Shown: in pieces, positions 52,645 through 63,372 of the stretch | How positions within the stretch are numbered: the stretch's first letter is position 1 | Layout of the letters: every line of letters starts with the position of its first letter | NCBI RefSeq assembly: GCF_051622035.1 | Contig: NC_135356.1 | Coordinates: forward strand, 31,162,290 to 31,226,289 | DNA from: Arctopsyche grandis | Lineage: Eukaryota; Arthropoda; Insecta; Trichoptera; Hydropsychidae | DNA: 64,000 nt | Direction of reading: 5' to 3' | Position numbers and translations under genes: made by a program | The notes under the pieces: model-generated | What the model was told of the DNA's origin: nothing | The model's database searches: none | What the model saw: the letters and a program-made list of their open reading frames with translations, nothing else

Positions 52645-53687
52645 TTACATATATCGTACGATAAATGACTTTCAATAAAATTGTCAAATTTGGCAAAGTA
52701 TTCGATACGACTTAAATGATTCCCCTTTCGATTTGACAATTCGACCTTTCTTTCTTTTAAATTACGCCTTATATGTTCCCAATCGATATGTCCAGTTGAC
52801 AATTTAGTTTTTGCTTGTGAAAATAACTAACGCGCATAACAATACATGGATTTGCATTTTTCTGAAAATATCTGACAATATTGGAGGCCCCTTCCGCTGT
52901 GTCTTATTCCAGCACTGATAGTTTTAACTGATAGTTTAACTGATAGTGTAACTGATAGTGTAACTGATAGTTTAACTGATAGTTTAACTGATAGTTTAAC
53001 TGATAGTGCAACTGATAGTTTAACTGATAGTTTAACTGATCGTTTAACTGACCTCCTCCACCTCCCCACCGCCACAATTAGGGTCGCGAAGTGTTTTCCC
53101 TGATCAATTAACTATACTTTTCATTTTTGATCCATGTTCAGATGTTTGAATTATATTTTTATACATTATAAATGTATTTTTCAAATGAATTGGGTCATGA
53201 GGTCGTTCGGCTCTAACATACATACATATATACCAAAGGTGTTTCCACCCGAAAAACTTTAGGTACTTAAGATCTATATATGTAAAGAATAAAGAAATAT
53301 GTAAAGACTTACATAAAACTACTAAATGCTAAAATGAAAGAAAAAAAACGGATCTTCAGCAATTACCTCACCACTCTATTGACATATAGTTTGGTAAGTG
53401 TAAGTAAAATAAATATAATAACGTATGGAAATCGCCAAGGCTAGCTTAGTATTAAAATTTATTTGACGATAAATAAGTCCATTTTAAATCCGATAGTAAT
53501 AATAAATAAATGTATATAAGGATAGTGAATGACATCATCACGACTCGGTGGTAATCTTCTCTAGTTTTAAAATGCTCCAGCAATTATCTAGAGGGAATTC
53601 TGCCATTAGACATACACAAATAATTCCCCCCCGTCCTCCCACACAATAAGATAACCATCTCGTATAAAGGAAATCTCATCAAAGAAA
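52645..53687. other. Intergenic with a minisatellite
   Basis: A short minus-strand frame near 52,650-52,802 (MSTGHIDWEHIRRNLKERKV) looks protein-like but is not recognised. The remaining structure is the 12-bp minisatellite at 52,916-53,051. Confidence 0.35.
52916..53051 (+). repeat. 12-bp minisatellite (GATAGTTTAACT)n
   Basis: About eleven units of GATAGTTTAACT with TTTA, TGTA and TGCA variants. It starts in the same register throughout, so it is a true tandem array. Confidence 0.9.
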
Positions 53688-53729
53688 ATGTTAATGCCCA
53701 TAAACACAATATATGTTTCGTCCGTAGAA

Positions 53730-54246
53730 TCAGCAAATCTACTTTACCGAAAAATGCTCGACAATCAGCTTCACACGGGACCCCGCAAATACTCCCACCT
53801 GTCCACGGAAATGTCAGGTCCTTCGGTGGTCGGCTATTTCAGTGTCGACAAGGACATGGAGCTCGTGAATGACACGTCCCGGCTGAAGTACATGGTTGGC
53901 GCGACCGGTGTCACCCATATGGACCTCACCCACGGCACGTACACCAAAGTGGAAAAATGCATCGAAGATAAGCGCTTGCCCTTTTTTAAATATCTTCTGG
54001 ATCACAAGCAGCTGCTGGAGTCCATCCAGAGCTCCGTATTCTACGATGTCGGTTTCGTCACCACTCGCAGCACCTTGGTGGCCATCGCCCAGATGCCTTA
54101 CTCAAGACAAGCTGTGTTGCTGGGTGCCCGGATGATCAACGGGGCTATTTACATCTATAACACAGCTGATTACGTCGATATTGAATCGTACGCTTCGAAG
54201 TTGTACTCCAAGTGGGGGTATAAATTTCGCCAGCACATCTTGTCAG
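53730..54246 (+). CDS. DXO/Rai1-family exon (decapping nuclease fold), partial
   Basis: DXO/Rai1 proteins remove defective or NAD 5' caps and degrade the RNA. Matches by eye: the N-terminal GPSVVGYFSVD block (human LGCFSLD), then YDVGFVTTRSTLVAIAQMPY (human IVTWRGHLTKLLTTPY), then LGARMINGAIYI (human LAASRFQGTLYL) and KWGYKFRQHIL (human YMGYKFEQYM). The Arg of VTWRG is kept. The Glu of GYKFE, one of the metal ligands in active enzymes, is Arg here. A CAG|GTGAGT donor ends the exon at 54,246. A possible acceptor (CCGTAG) lies near 53,729; the ATG at 53,688 may be fortuitous. The C-terminal ExD and ExK motifs would lie in later exons, which I do not find. It could be a dead paralogue, comparable in kind to Drosophila Cutoff, or a gene fragment. 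Confidence 0.65.
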
Positions 54247-55847
54247 GTGAGTTTCGGCTGTCTGTTATTATTACCTATGTATGTATATTATCCCAAACTA
54301 TTTCTGCAATGAAACACTTGGCCTATTTTTGAAGTCGGTTAAATCATAATTTACACCCATTCACCATTCACTACTGGAGGAGGCCTCTACAACACGTTTC
54401 CACTCGTCTCTGATTTGCGCAACTCTCATCACATTTTCCGAATTTCGTCTACTCATCTTCCCTGCGGTCTTCCTTTTGCTCTTTTGCATTCTCTCGGGTA
54501 CCATTCAAGCACTTTTTTTGTCCACCTTTCGTCCATTCTTTTATCCACTATATCCACTACCCTTGTCATTCCCACGTGTTCCGCTTCCTGTCTTTCCTCG
54601 TTATTTATTTATTTATTTTATTCTAAACAGACCATTGTGGCATACAATGTATATGGCATTGTATGTCGAGCATACAGCTTTCCATACTTCTGTGAGTGCA
54701 TTGGACTTTGTGTCTTGGCGTTCAGTGTCCAAGTTTCACATTATTTATTTCTTAACGACTTATTATTATACGCTTTACGACTTTGATGGTTTTGAGTCCT
54801 TAAATCGCCAATCTTTTTGATATCAGACAAAATATAGGTGAGTTTAATTATTATATCAGCGGTGTAGTCGAGCCTGTTCCTGTACTTTGATCGTTGCAGC
54901 ATAATAAGAAAATTCTGATTCGCATAAATAGGATGTAGAAAACGGAAGTAAAAGAAAAATAGCTTGTTTTTACATATTGGGTTATTCTTCTGAAAACTCG
55001 CTCAAAAATCGTTTAATGGCTGAGCTTTGTATTTGAGTCACTGAGTAAATCAATTAAATTTTCATTACACTCGCGCTTAAGTCTAATGGTTTAGCTGTCA
55101 CGGAAAATGGATTCAGAACACAGGAATCGTCCTAACTCGGTTTGGGAATATTTTGCAAAAGAATTGTTATCAAGTTGTGTAGGTACTCAATGTTTAATCA
55201 TTCATCTAAGGCAGGAAAACAATCAAAATTTTTTGATTCAATTGATGAAATCCAAAATTAAATTTTATCACTTGTATTAAAAATCATATTACTTTTACCT
55301 TATATTGTGAAACTTTTTCCACATTTTGTATTTCCGTATCCAATTTCTATTCAAACTCTCCGCCTGTATGTACTTAGATTCATGACGTCATAAACATCAG
55401 TGGAGATTGACCATCGCTCGCCTTTCAATTTGAGGTAGAAGTTGGTTAAATGTGTTGCAGTCCTGTCCTGTTTGGGAAACCCTGCCATAGACGTTCAATC
55501 CAAGGTCTCTATGGACACAAGCAAACAGCGAATCTTATTTGTTGGTTTGCGAATCGAAAAAAATCTCACACCGATAATCCGCATCAAATATATGTACATC
55601 GGTATCTACCCACCTCGTTTCATCGCGTTATATTTTAAGATCGTGTTCACATTTTAAAATACATCATCTCTTTAAACTTTTATGTATGAAGGACCCAGAA
55701 GAGTGCACGTATAAATTATTAAGTTGGCATGTTTGAGTCAAGCGTAAGCGCATATGTTTAGGTTGGTATGCTGCGTAATGATGAGTCTCGTTGACTACTG
55801 TACCGTATGTCCCTTCACGAATTGAATCCTACATTTATCATTTAATC
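54247..55847. other. Intergenic or intronic, nothing recognised
   Basis: If the DXO exon is live, this may be intron. No further DXO-like exon or TE is visible. Confidence 0.4.
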
Positions 55848-56250
55848 CAGCGGTTTCCAAACTGAGAGGTGACCCTCCCGGGGGAGACGCGGACTATCGC
55901 CAGGGGAGGCGATAGTCCGGCAAATATAGATAGGCAAAACTTTTTAATAAAAAAATAATTTTCATACCATAATATCTACAAATAAATAAAACTTCATATC
56001 GTAGCTTAACAGTAAAAATTCAATGCATGAATGTTTATTTTTATTTTTCTTTCATTTATATATATATATTCATTTAATTCCTATAAAAAATTATTCGGAG
56101 AAGAAGATTTTAAAAATTGCGCTTACATACGCTCTGTTTTTTGCTAGAGATGCCCATTTAATTGCATATGTTCGATATGTCGCGGATAATAATATATTAT
56201 TTTGCAAACACATTCTTGGGAATACCACATCCATTGAAATCTAATCTATA
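55848..56250 (+). mobile_element. hAT relic (ZBED5/SCAND3-like), 5' end
   Basis: Begins with a hAT-like terminus CAGCGGTTTCCAAACTGAGAGG, followed by the hairpin GGACTATCGCC-AGGGGA-GGCGATAGTCC (about 55,890-55,918). A frame near 56,140-56,244 reads DAHLIAYVRYVADNNILFCK and LGNTTSIEI, similar to the HLIAYVRY...LFCK block of ZBED5-like hAT transposases. It breaks off about 70 bp before the GC-island leader. Confidence 0.55.
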
Positions 56251-56319
56251 ATTTGGAAAGAGACTTTGTATGTATGTAAGTATCCTTGGTCGTCGTCGTC
56301 CGTAGATCGGTGACGTCAT

Positions 56320-57902
56320 CGAACACGTGATTCGATTTTTTTTTTTTTTCGATCCATGGGCGCCGATTTGTTTTATTCGTTTCGCGAGTAGCTTCATGGG
56401 GCCCCGCCAGGGGCGCCCGGAGGGCGCAGCCTCATGGGGCGCAGCCCCATGGGGCTCAAAAGGGGGCGCAACTTTATGGGGCACAGCCTTATCGGCCGCA
56501 GCCTTATGGGGCGCAACCTTATGGGGCGCATACTTATGGGGCGCTGTCTTATGGGGCGCAGCCTTAGGGGCGCAGCCTTATGGGGCGCCGCCTTATGGGG
56601 CGCCGCCTTATGGGGCGCATACTTATGGGGCGCTGTCTTATGGGGCGCAGCCTTAGGGGCGCAGCCTTATGGGGCGCCGCCTTATGGGGCGCCGCCTTAT
56701 GGGGCGCCGCCTTATGGGGCGCCGCCTTATGGGGCGCCGCCTTATGGAGCTTAGCCACATGGGGCCCCGAAGGGGGCGCAAGGGGGCGCAGCCTCATGGG
56801 GCCCCGAAGGGGGCGCAGGGGGGCGCAGCCTCATGGGGCGTAGCCTTATGGGGCGCTGTCTTATGGGGCGCAGTCTTATGGGGCGCAGTCTTATGGGGCG
56901 CAGTCTTATGGGGCGCAGTCTTATGGGGCGCAGTCTTATGGGGCGCCACCTTATGGAGCTTAGCCGCATGCGGCCCCGAAGGGGGCGCAGCCTCATGGGG
57001 CCCCGAAGGGGGTGCAGCCTCATTATGGGGCGCCGCCTTATGGAGCTTAGCCACATGGGGCCCCGAAGGGGGCGCAAGGGGGCGCAGCCTCATGGGGCCC
57101 CGAAGGGGGCGCAGGGGGGCGCAGCCTCATGGGGCGTAGCCTTATGGGGCGCTGTCTTATGGGGCGCAGTCTTATGGGGCGCAGTCTTATGGGGCGCAGT
57201 CTTATGGGGCGCCACCTTATGGAGCTTAGCCGCATGCGGCCCCGAAGGGGGCGCAGCCTCATGGGGCCCCGAAGGGGGTGCAGCCTCATTGGGCCCCAAA
57301 GGGGGCGCAGCCTCATGGGGCGCAGCCCCATGGGGCCCCGAAGGGGGCGCAGGGGGGCGCAGCCTCATGGGGCGCCGCCTTATGGGGCGCCGCCTTATGG
57401 GGCGCCGCCTTATGGGGCGCCGCCTTATGGGGCGCCGCCTTATGGGGCGCCGCCTTATGGGGCGCCGCCTTATGGGGCGCCGCCTTATGGAGCTTAGCCT
57501 TATGGGGCCCCGAAGGGGGCGCAGCCTCATGGGGCGAAGCCCCATGGGGCGCAGCCTTATGAGGCGAAGCCCTAAACGGCAACTGATCATGGGGGCGCGG
57601 AGGGGCGAAGCCCTAATAGGCATTAACTAAGGGGGGCGAAGCCCTAGGCGGCATTTAATCATGAGGGTGCGGAGGGGCGAAGCCCCAAAAGGCATTAGTT
57701 AAGGGCGGCGAAGCCCTAAACGGCAGTTAATCATGGGGGCGCGGAGGGGCGAAGCCCTAAAAGGCAACTGATCATGGGGGCGAAGCCCTAGACGGCAGTT
57801 AATCATGGGGGCGCGGAGGGGCGAAGCCCTAAAAGGCAACTGATCATGGGGGCGAAGCCCTAGACGGCAATTAACCATGGGGACGTGGAGGGGCGAAGCC
57901 CT
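56320..57902 (+). repeat. GC-rich island, locus 3 (leader, type A array, type B array)
   Basis: The leader GATTCGA-T(12)-TCGATCCATGGGCGCCGATTTG is at 56,325-56,375. The type A array (about 56,390-57,560) is built of 15-bp units GGGGCGC(A/C)GCCTTAT and longer blocks GGGGCCCCGAAGGGGGCGCAGCCTCAT. It includes a higher-order repeat of about 310 bp (56,745-57,046 and 57,047-57,300). The type B array (57,560-57,902) has units of about 34 bp GGGGCGAAGCCCTAAACGGCANTTAATCATG. It is cut at 57,902 by BEL element 3 and resumes at 63,373. Long frames in all phases are repeats of LMGRR, PYGAP or HKAAP and are not genes. Confidence 0.92.
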
Positions 57903-58138
57903 TGGAAAATTACGTAATTGAGTAATAATGACTCCTTTCTTGGCGGTTTTACTTTCCTTTATTACAAGAAATAGAAGAGGGACTGCCGGCTGGTGTATGG
58001 TGATTGGCACATCACCTATTGAATGTTTAACTGATACTCATTATTGAATGAACGCAGTGCACCGTCGGTAGCCCTCTGTTTATACATTTATATTAAATAT
58101 TAGGTGGGGAGCGACCATAACAACATGAAGATTGTCCA
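57903..58138 (-). repeat. 3' LTR of BEL element 3
   Basis: 236 bp, apparently identical to 63,137-63,372. Confidence 0.95.
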
Positions 58139-59111
58139 TACTCCCCCCTATAAGGAAATTAATTGACTTATATACTAAAAAGACAATCTTAGTGTTAAAG
58201 ATAATTCAATTGATACTATATAAATCTACTTTAACATGCATAAAAATGATAAAACGCTATAGTGGACTGTATATGAAAATCAAATCTCAATCTTAAAATT
58301 AGTAAAAAATAAAATGAGTAAAAAATAATTAAACAATTATTTAAATATTTGTTTTAACATGCATAATATCATAAAAAAACTATATGTAGTGGACTGTATA
58401 TAACTGAAATGAATTATTTGAAAAGTCTCATTGTAGAAATGAAATAGTTTGTTTATTGTTTATATTTTTGATGTTTATTTGTTTATTTTTATTTTGACAT
58501 TTATTTGTTTATGTTTATTATTTTGAAGTTTGTTTGTTTTTAAATATTATTTTCAATTTTAATGCACTTTCACACTATTATTTTTATATATATGTATATA
58601 TATATATATATATATTTTTTTTTTTTTATCACTAAATAACCTTTGCACTAATGGATGTATCTTGGAGATGGCCTTCCTCGGAAGGCAGATGAAAGAAGCT
58701 CTGGATATGGCCTTCCTCTAAAGGCAGATGAGCTGCTGATGATATGCTAACATACAGGAGATGTCTCTCCCAGTAGAAAGTTGAGATGCTGACGTCCAGA
58801 AGATGTGTCTCCCAGAAGATAGATGAAATGCAGATATTCAGAAGTTGTTCCTCCTAGAAGTCAGTTGAGATGCCGACATTCAGAAGATGTCTCTCCCAGA
58901 AGACAGATGATCTGCCGTCACTCCCAGAAAACGGATGATGATGTTTAAATCAGGAGATTGACTTTCCCCAGAACAGAAGTATTGATGACATCCGGAACAA
59001 TGACCTTCCCAGACAGATGTGCTGTTGACTGGTCTTTCCGAAAGCAAGAACTGTTGAGCACTGGAAGTTGACCTTTGTTAAAAAGGGCAATGATGTGTTG
59101 AGATAAAAATA
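58139..59111 (-). other. 3' internal non-coding region of BEL element 3 with degenerate repeats
   Basis: From 58,650 to 59,050, imperfect repeats of about 35-60 bp share CAGAAGATGTCTCTCCCAGAAG and GGCCTTCCTCNNAAGGCAGATGA. An AT microsatellite lies at 58,590-58,620. No coding. Confidence 0.7.
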
Positions 59112-62100
59112 TTATTCTTTTTCAGAACATGATGATAAGTTGTTGTCATCGATGGGAAGAACAGCCAATTTGGAAATGGCCCTTCTCGTGATTCCGTTTT
59201 TTGTTGTTAATTCTGCTACTCTGATTAATCTGTCTCCGCCTGGATAGATTTGTCTGACTCTGCCTAAAGCCCATGCAGTTGTTAGCAGTCCCTCTTCTTT
59301 TATCACAACTAAATCTCCAATTTTTTGTTGTTTCCATTTATTTCTTATTTGTAATGCCGAAATGTAATCCAGTGACCATCTATTCCAAAATTCAGAAGTT
59401 GCCTTGGTCATCTGAAGATATTGATGTTTGATATTAGTGGTTTCTATTACTCTTGATTGAGGAATGGCCAATAATGGTCGTCCAATTAAGAAATGACCGG
59501 GAGTCAAAGGATTAAGGTCTTTAGGATCATTTGATATGGGTGTAAGAGGACGGGAGTTTAGACATGCTTCTATCTGTGCAATTACAGTTGCCAATGATTC
59601 GAACGTTAAATTTACTGAATTTATTATTCTTTTTAGATGATACTTCAATTGTTTAACGGCCGATTCCCAAATATCTCCCATGTGAGGTGATCGAGGCGGA
59701 ATAAAATTCCATTGAATGCCTTCCGTAAACGCATAACTAATTATTTGATTAAAGGAATTTTCTGAAAATAAATTCTGCAATATTCGTCCTAGTTCTCGCT
59801 TGGCTCCGACAAAATTTGTCCCGTTGTCCGACCACATGATAGCTGGCTTTCCGCGACGCGCGACAAATCGTTTAAAACAATTCAAAAACGCAACTGTAGT
59901 TAAATCGCTAACAACTTCCATGTGTACTGCTTTTGTTACGAAACAGATAAAAATGCAAACATAACATTTGGTGATTTTGGAGTTTCTCAAAGTTCCATTC
60001 TTAATTGCAAATGGACCGGCATAATCAACCCCGTAATGATGAAAAGGAGGTTTTGGAATTATTCGAGACGATGGTAAGTCACCCATCAATTGACCTATAA
60101 TAATAGGTTTACTCTTAAAACATGTGATACATTTACGTAATGTTCCTTTAATGGTGTTTGTTCCATTTAAAAGCCAGTATTTTTTAATGGTATTTGTTCC
60201 AGTAAAAGCCAGTAATCTTTTCTCCGCCACACATAAAGAATTACCTAAATCATTTGGTGAGCTTTTAAATGGTAATTTAACTGAGAATCTCCCTGATGGT
60301 AGTCTCGAAACATTATCTTTGAAATGTTGTTCAGATTTGGTTTCCTCTGACGATCTCGGAAGTATTTCTGGTACTTCTTCAATTTCCCATAATTGCTTTA
60401 CTTGATTGTTTAATTTCGCTATTGATAAGTTACATGTAATTGATGATGATTTTAATGTTGGAATCCTTCCGGAAATAATCCACCCAAATTCTGTTTCGAA
60501 CATGGTGGGCTGATTCTGCCCTAAATCTACTTTCTCTGTCTTTAATGTTTTCCAAAATATGTGTGCTCCGAGCAAAACGTCAATTTGACCTGGTTTATGC
60601 CAATATTTATCGGACATGTTGATATTTTTAGGAATATTTAAAATCGATTTATTTATATTTTCGTTTGGCAACATTCCGGTAATTGAATTTAAAATTAAGA
60701 ATGTGATATCCGATGAAAAATTAGAGACTTCTGAATTAATTATTGTATTTATTGAATTTGTTGTGTTTGTTGTCACACCTTGCAGCATAGTTATTGGTAT
60801 GTGGACATGATTCTGTTTTATTTTCAAATTCCTAGCTAATTTGGCTGTAATATAATTAGTTTGAGATCCTGGATCTAGTAGAGCTCTACACTTATGAAAT
60901 TTTCCGTCATGATCCTTTAAAAGAACTGAGGCGGTAGCTAGTAAGGCGTTGTGAAATGTACCTATGTTTGTATATGTTTGAGGAGAGAAGTTTGTTTCTT
61001 CAACAATAGATGTTTGTGGGATATGTAATAGTGTATGATGAGCCGTATTGCAATCTTTACAAGTGAATTTTGAATGACAGTTTTCCCACATGTGACCACT
61101 ATTAAGACATCTAAAACATAATTTCTTTTCTGTAGCAGATCGTCGTCTCTCTAGTGGCGTTTGTTTTGTTAAAATTGGACAGCTAGCTGTAAAATGTTCT
61201 CGATCGCAAAAGTGACAACGTTTTTTTTTAATACTTTCAAAATTTCTAGTTTGTCTATTATATGTTCTTACAGAAAAATCATTATTATTTTGATAAACTG
61301 GTTTTGAATTACTTGCATCTATTGATTGTAGTACTGAGCAACGATTTTCTAAAAAATTTTTTAATGAATCATAAGCTGGCATGTCTTTGTTTGGTAAGGT
61401 ATTCTCCCATTCGATTTGCATTCGTAAGGGTAACTTAGATAATACTATGCATATTAATATGCTATCCCAGTGCTTTATTGGTTGTCCCATTGTTTGTAAT
61501 GTTCGTATATTTATCGTTATTTCGTCAATTAAATGACGTAAATCTGTGTAATTTTCCCTTTGAATTGCCCTTAAGTTAAACATTGAATTTATTTTTGTTT
61601 TAATTATCATCCTAGAATGATTATATCGCTCTACTAACAGTTCCCACGCGATAGTGTAATTTTCTTCCGTATTTTCTAGTCCTTGAATGACTTGCATAGC
61701 TGAACCTTGTAGTGATTTTTTAAGATAAGCAAGTTTTGATATATTATTTAGATCAGAATTATTATGAATAAGTGAAATGAACATGTCTCTGAATTCACCC
61801 CAGGATTCTTGGGTGCCAGTGAAATTAGGTACATTTAGGGGACATAAATTAGTTACGTTTGTTTCCGAAAAAAAATTTTTTTTTTGTTTTACGATTTGTC
61901 TTGATCTATCATCAATCATATGATTAGCCATATCCGTGAATTCATCATAAGCCTTAAAATATCTGTTTTCATGCATATCTCTATCTTGTTCATTTTCAAA
62001 ATCACCCAAATTTATACCCAACTGTGCCTCTTCGAATTTTCCTTTATAAGTTTCTACCAGTGATACCTTACGCTGAATTACACCCAAACTTGGACAATCT

Positions 62101-62177
62101 TTTAATTCTTTTATAGCCTTTGACAGAATTTCATATGCTTTGGATCTATTTTTTTTTAATACTTCGTAACTAGCCAT
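59112..62177 (-). CDS. BEL element 3 Gag-protease-integrase frame (1021 aa), RT/RNase H deleted
   Basis: Open frame from ATG to stop. Gag covers about 1-300. Zinc knuckles CHFCDREHFTASC and CFRCLNSGHMWENC lie at about 315-370. The protease site reads LLDPGSQ (about 430) instead of the usual DSG/DTG, so the residue after the catalytic Asp is Pro. It then continues to GNSLCVAEKRL and jumps to the integrase HHCC region (CITCFKSKP). Compared with copy 1 of the other family, roughly 590 codons (all of RT and RNase H) are absent, yet the frame is kept. A 33-bp tandem duplication marks the joint. The integrase core VDYAGPF, WSDNGTNFVGA and GDIWESAVKQ is complete. This protein could form particles or integrate in trans but cannot reverse-transcribe. 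Confidence 0.9.
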   Translation of the reverse strand: MASYEVLKKNRSKAYEILSKAIKELKDCPSLGVIQRKVSLVETYKGKFEEAQLGINLGDFENEQDRDMHENRYFKAYDEFTDMANHMIDDRSRQIVKQKKNFFSETNVTNLCPLNVPNFTGTQESWGEFRDMFISLIHNNSDLNNISKLAYLKKSLQGSAMQVIQGLENTEENYTIAWELLVERYNHSRMIIKTKINSMFNLRAIQRENYTDLRHLIDEITINIRTLQTMGQPIKHWDSILICIVLSKLPLRMQIEWENTLPNKDMPAYDSLKNFLENRCSVLQSIDASNSKPVYQNNNDFSVRTYNRQTRNFESIKKKRCHFCDREHFTASCPILTKQTPLERRRSATEKKLCFRCLNSGHMWENCHSKFTCKDCNTAHHTLLHIPQTSIVEETNFSPQTYTNIGTFHNALLATASVLLKDHDGKFHKCRALLDPGSQTNYITAKLARNLKIKQNHVHIPITMLQGVTTNTTNSINTIINSEVSNFSSDITFLILNSITGMLPNENINKSILNIPKNINMSDKYWHKPGQIDVLLGAHIFWKTLKTEKVDLGQNQPTMFETEFGWIISGRIPTLKSSSITCNLSIAKLNNQVKQLWEIEEVPEILPRSSEETKSEQHFKDNVSRLPSGRFSVKLPFKSSPNDLGNSLCVAEKRLLAFTGTNTIKKYWLLNGTNTIKGTLRKCITCFKSKPIIIGQLMGDLPSSRIIPKPPFHHYGVDYAGPFAIKNGTLRNSKITKCYVCIFICFVTKAVHMEVVSDLTTVAFLNCFKRFVARRGKPAIMWSDNGTNFVGAKRELGRILQNLFSENSFNQIISYAFTEGIQWNFIPPRSPHMGDIWESAVKQLKYHLKRIINSVNLTFESLATVIAQIEACLNSRPLTPISNDPKDLNPLTPGHFLIGRPLLAIPQSRVIETTNIKHQYLQMTKATSEFWNRWSLDYISALQIRNKWKQQKIGDLVVIKEEGLLTTAWALGRVRQIYPGGDRLIRVAELTTKNGITRRAISKLAVLPIDDNNLSSCSEKE
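60147..60214 (-). repeat. Short tandem duplication at the RT-deletion joint
   Basis: TTTAATGGTGTTTGTTCCATTTAAAAGCCAGTA (60,147-60,179) is repeated with three changes at 60,183-60,214. It encodes the doubled KYWLLNGTNTIK-like peptide exactly where RT and RNase H are missing. Confidence 0.85.
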
Positions 62178-63119
62178 GATGTTGAGAAAAAAAGTAATAA
62201 TAATAAAATAACTTGATTATTATAGATGTGTGAAAATGTGATGTTTCGATTTATTCGGTTATTGTTGTAATGTTGTGTATTTTCTAGAATGTTGCAAGTA
62301 TAAATTGTTGTAAAAGTATACTATATCTATTTTATCGTCGTGAAATTTCATTTACGAAAATTAAAGTAACTGTTCATTTATAATCTATATTTATTTAGTA
62401 AATTTACAGTTTTACTAATTTAACTTAAACTTTTTAATTGGATTCCTAAATTAATTTATTTATCTCGTACTTATATGTACATACATATGTATAATTGTCA
62501 CCTGTTTAAAATGACAAACATGTACATGTAATCGATCTACGCGACTCACGTACAATATTTAGAACAATGTGACAAATCTGTCCCAAAAGGAGAACTGTTC
62601 AATATTCAAATTGAACAACAGAAAACTATTTAAAAAAATTCCATATTCGCACGAAAGCGTGAAATACTTAACAAATACCTAATACCGCTCAAGATCATTC
62701 ACATTCATGAAGTCAGAATTGAGGGCATTAGTATTTAAAATTACTGGATTTCTATGAAATTCCCAACTTGTGAATCTAACAAAGCTCAAGATCGTTCGTA
62801 TTCACGAAGTCAGAATTGAGGAAGTTAGTATTCAGAAGCAGCTGAATATTCGCGAACGTGAACAATAATCGTAACTTTTCTATATAATAATTAGAATTAA
62901 ATGATAATACAAAAAAAAAGAAACAATCGTTCACGCGAAAGCATTCATGGAGGAAATTATTATTTTATGTATTTAAAACTGTATCATCAGTAAAATTTTT
63001 GGCAACCCTAACGCACAGAAGCAGAAATATGTATACACAATGGAATAAATGTGACAATAATTCGGACAGAAAGGAGTGATCATTGACTTATGTTGGCTCT
63101 TGCAGATAAAATCATGCAA
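62178..63119 (-). other. 5' leader of BEL element 3
   Basis: AT-rich leader between the primer-binding site and gag. A degenerate direct repeat (CTCAAGATCNTTC...CACGAAGTCAGAATTGAGG near 62,690-62,725 and 62,786-62,825) is present. No gene. Confidence 0.6.
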
Positions 63120-63136
63120 TCCGGCTCGAAGGACCA
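63120..63136 (-). promoter_or_regulatory. Primer-binding site, exact tRNA-Tyr complement
   Basis: On the - strand TGGTCCTTCGAGCCGGA directly follows the 5' LTR. Its complement TCCGGCTCGAAGGACCA is the 3' end of eukaryotic tRNA-Tyr with CCA, as I recall it. Confidence 0.85.
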
Positions 63137-63372
63137 TGGAAAATTACGTAATTGAGTAATAATGACTCCTTTCTTGGCGGTTTTACTTTCCTTTATTACA
63201 AGAAATAGAAGAGGGACTGCCGGCTGGTGTATGGTGATTGGCACATCACCTATTGAATGTTTAACTGATACTCATTATTGAATGAACGCAGTGCACCGTC
63301 GGTAGCCCTCTGTTTATACATTTATATTAAATATTAGGTGGGGAGCGACCATAACAACATGAAGATTGTCCA
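63137..63372 (-). repeat. 5' LTR of BEL element 3
   Basis: 236 bp; followed at 63,373 by the duplicated GCCCT and the resumed GC-rich array. Confidence 0.95.

Larger units (their letters stand above)
57903..63372 (-). mobile_element. BEL/Pao retrotransposon, third element (different family), RT-deleted
   Basis: 5,470 bp with 236-bp LTRs and a perfect 5-bp GCCCT duplication (57,898-57,902 and 63,373-63,377). In element orientation the LTRs start TGGACAATC and end TTTTCCA. A TAGGGGGGAGTA polypurine tract precedes the 3' LTR (58,139-58,150). It splits the GC-rich type B array. One long frame remains, lacking RT and RNase H. Confidence 0.96.

Noticed and set aside
52916..53051. CRISPR-like array
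   Set aside because: Contiguous 12-bp units without spacers, in an insect nuclear context.
52827..53075. Frame of KLSVKLSV repeats
   Set aside because: Translation of the 12-bp minisatellite.
56434..57630. Long open frames (up to 265 codons) through the GC-rich arrays on both strands
   Set aside because: They encode only unit-length repeats (LMGRR, WGAAL, HKAAP) in all phases because the unit is a multiple of three and stop-poor. No domain, start context or codon bias supports a protein.
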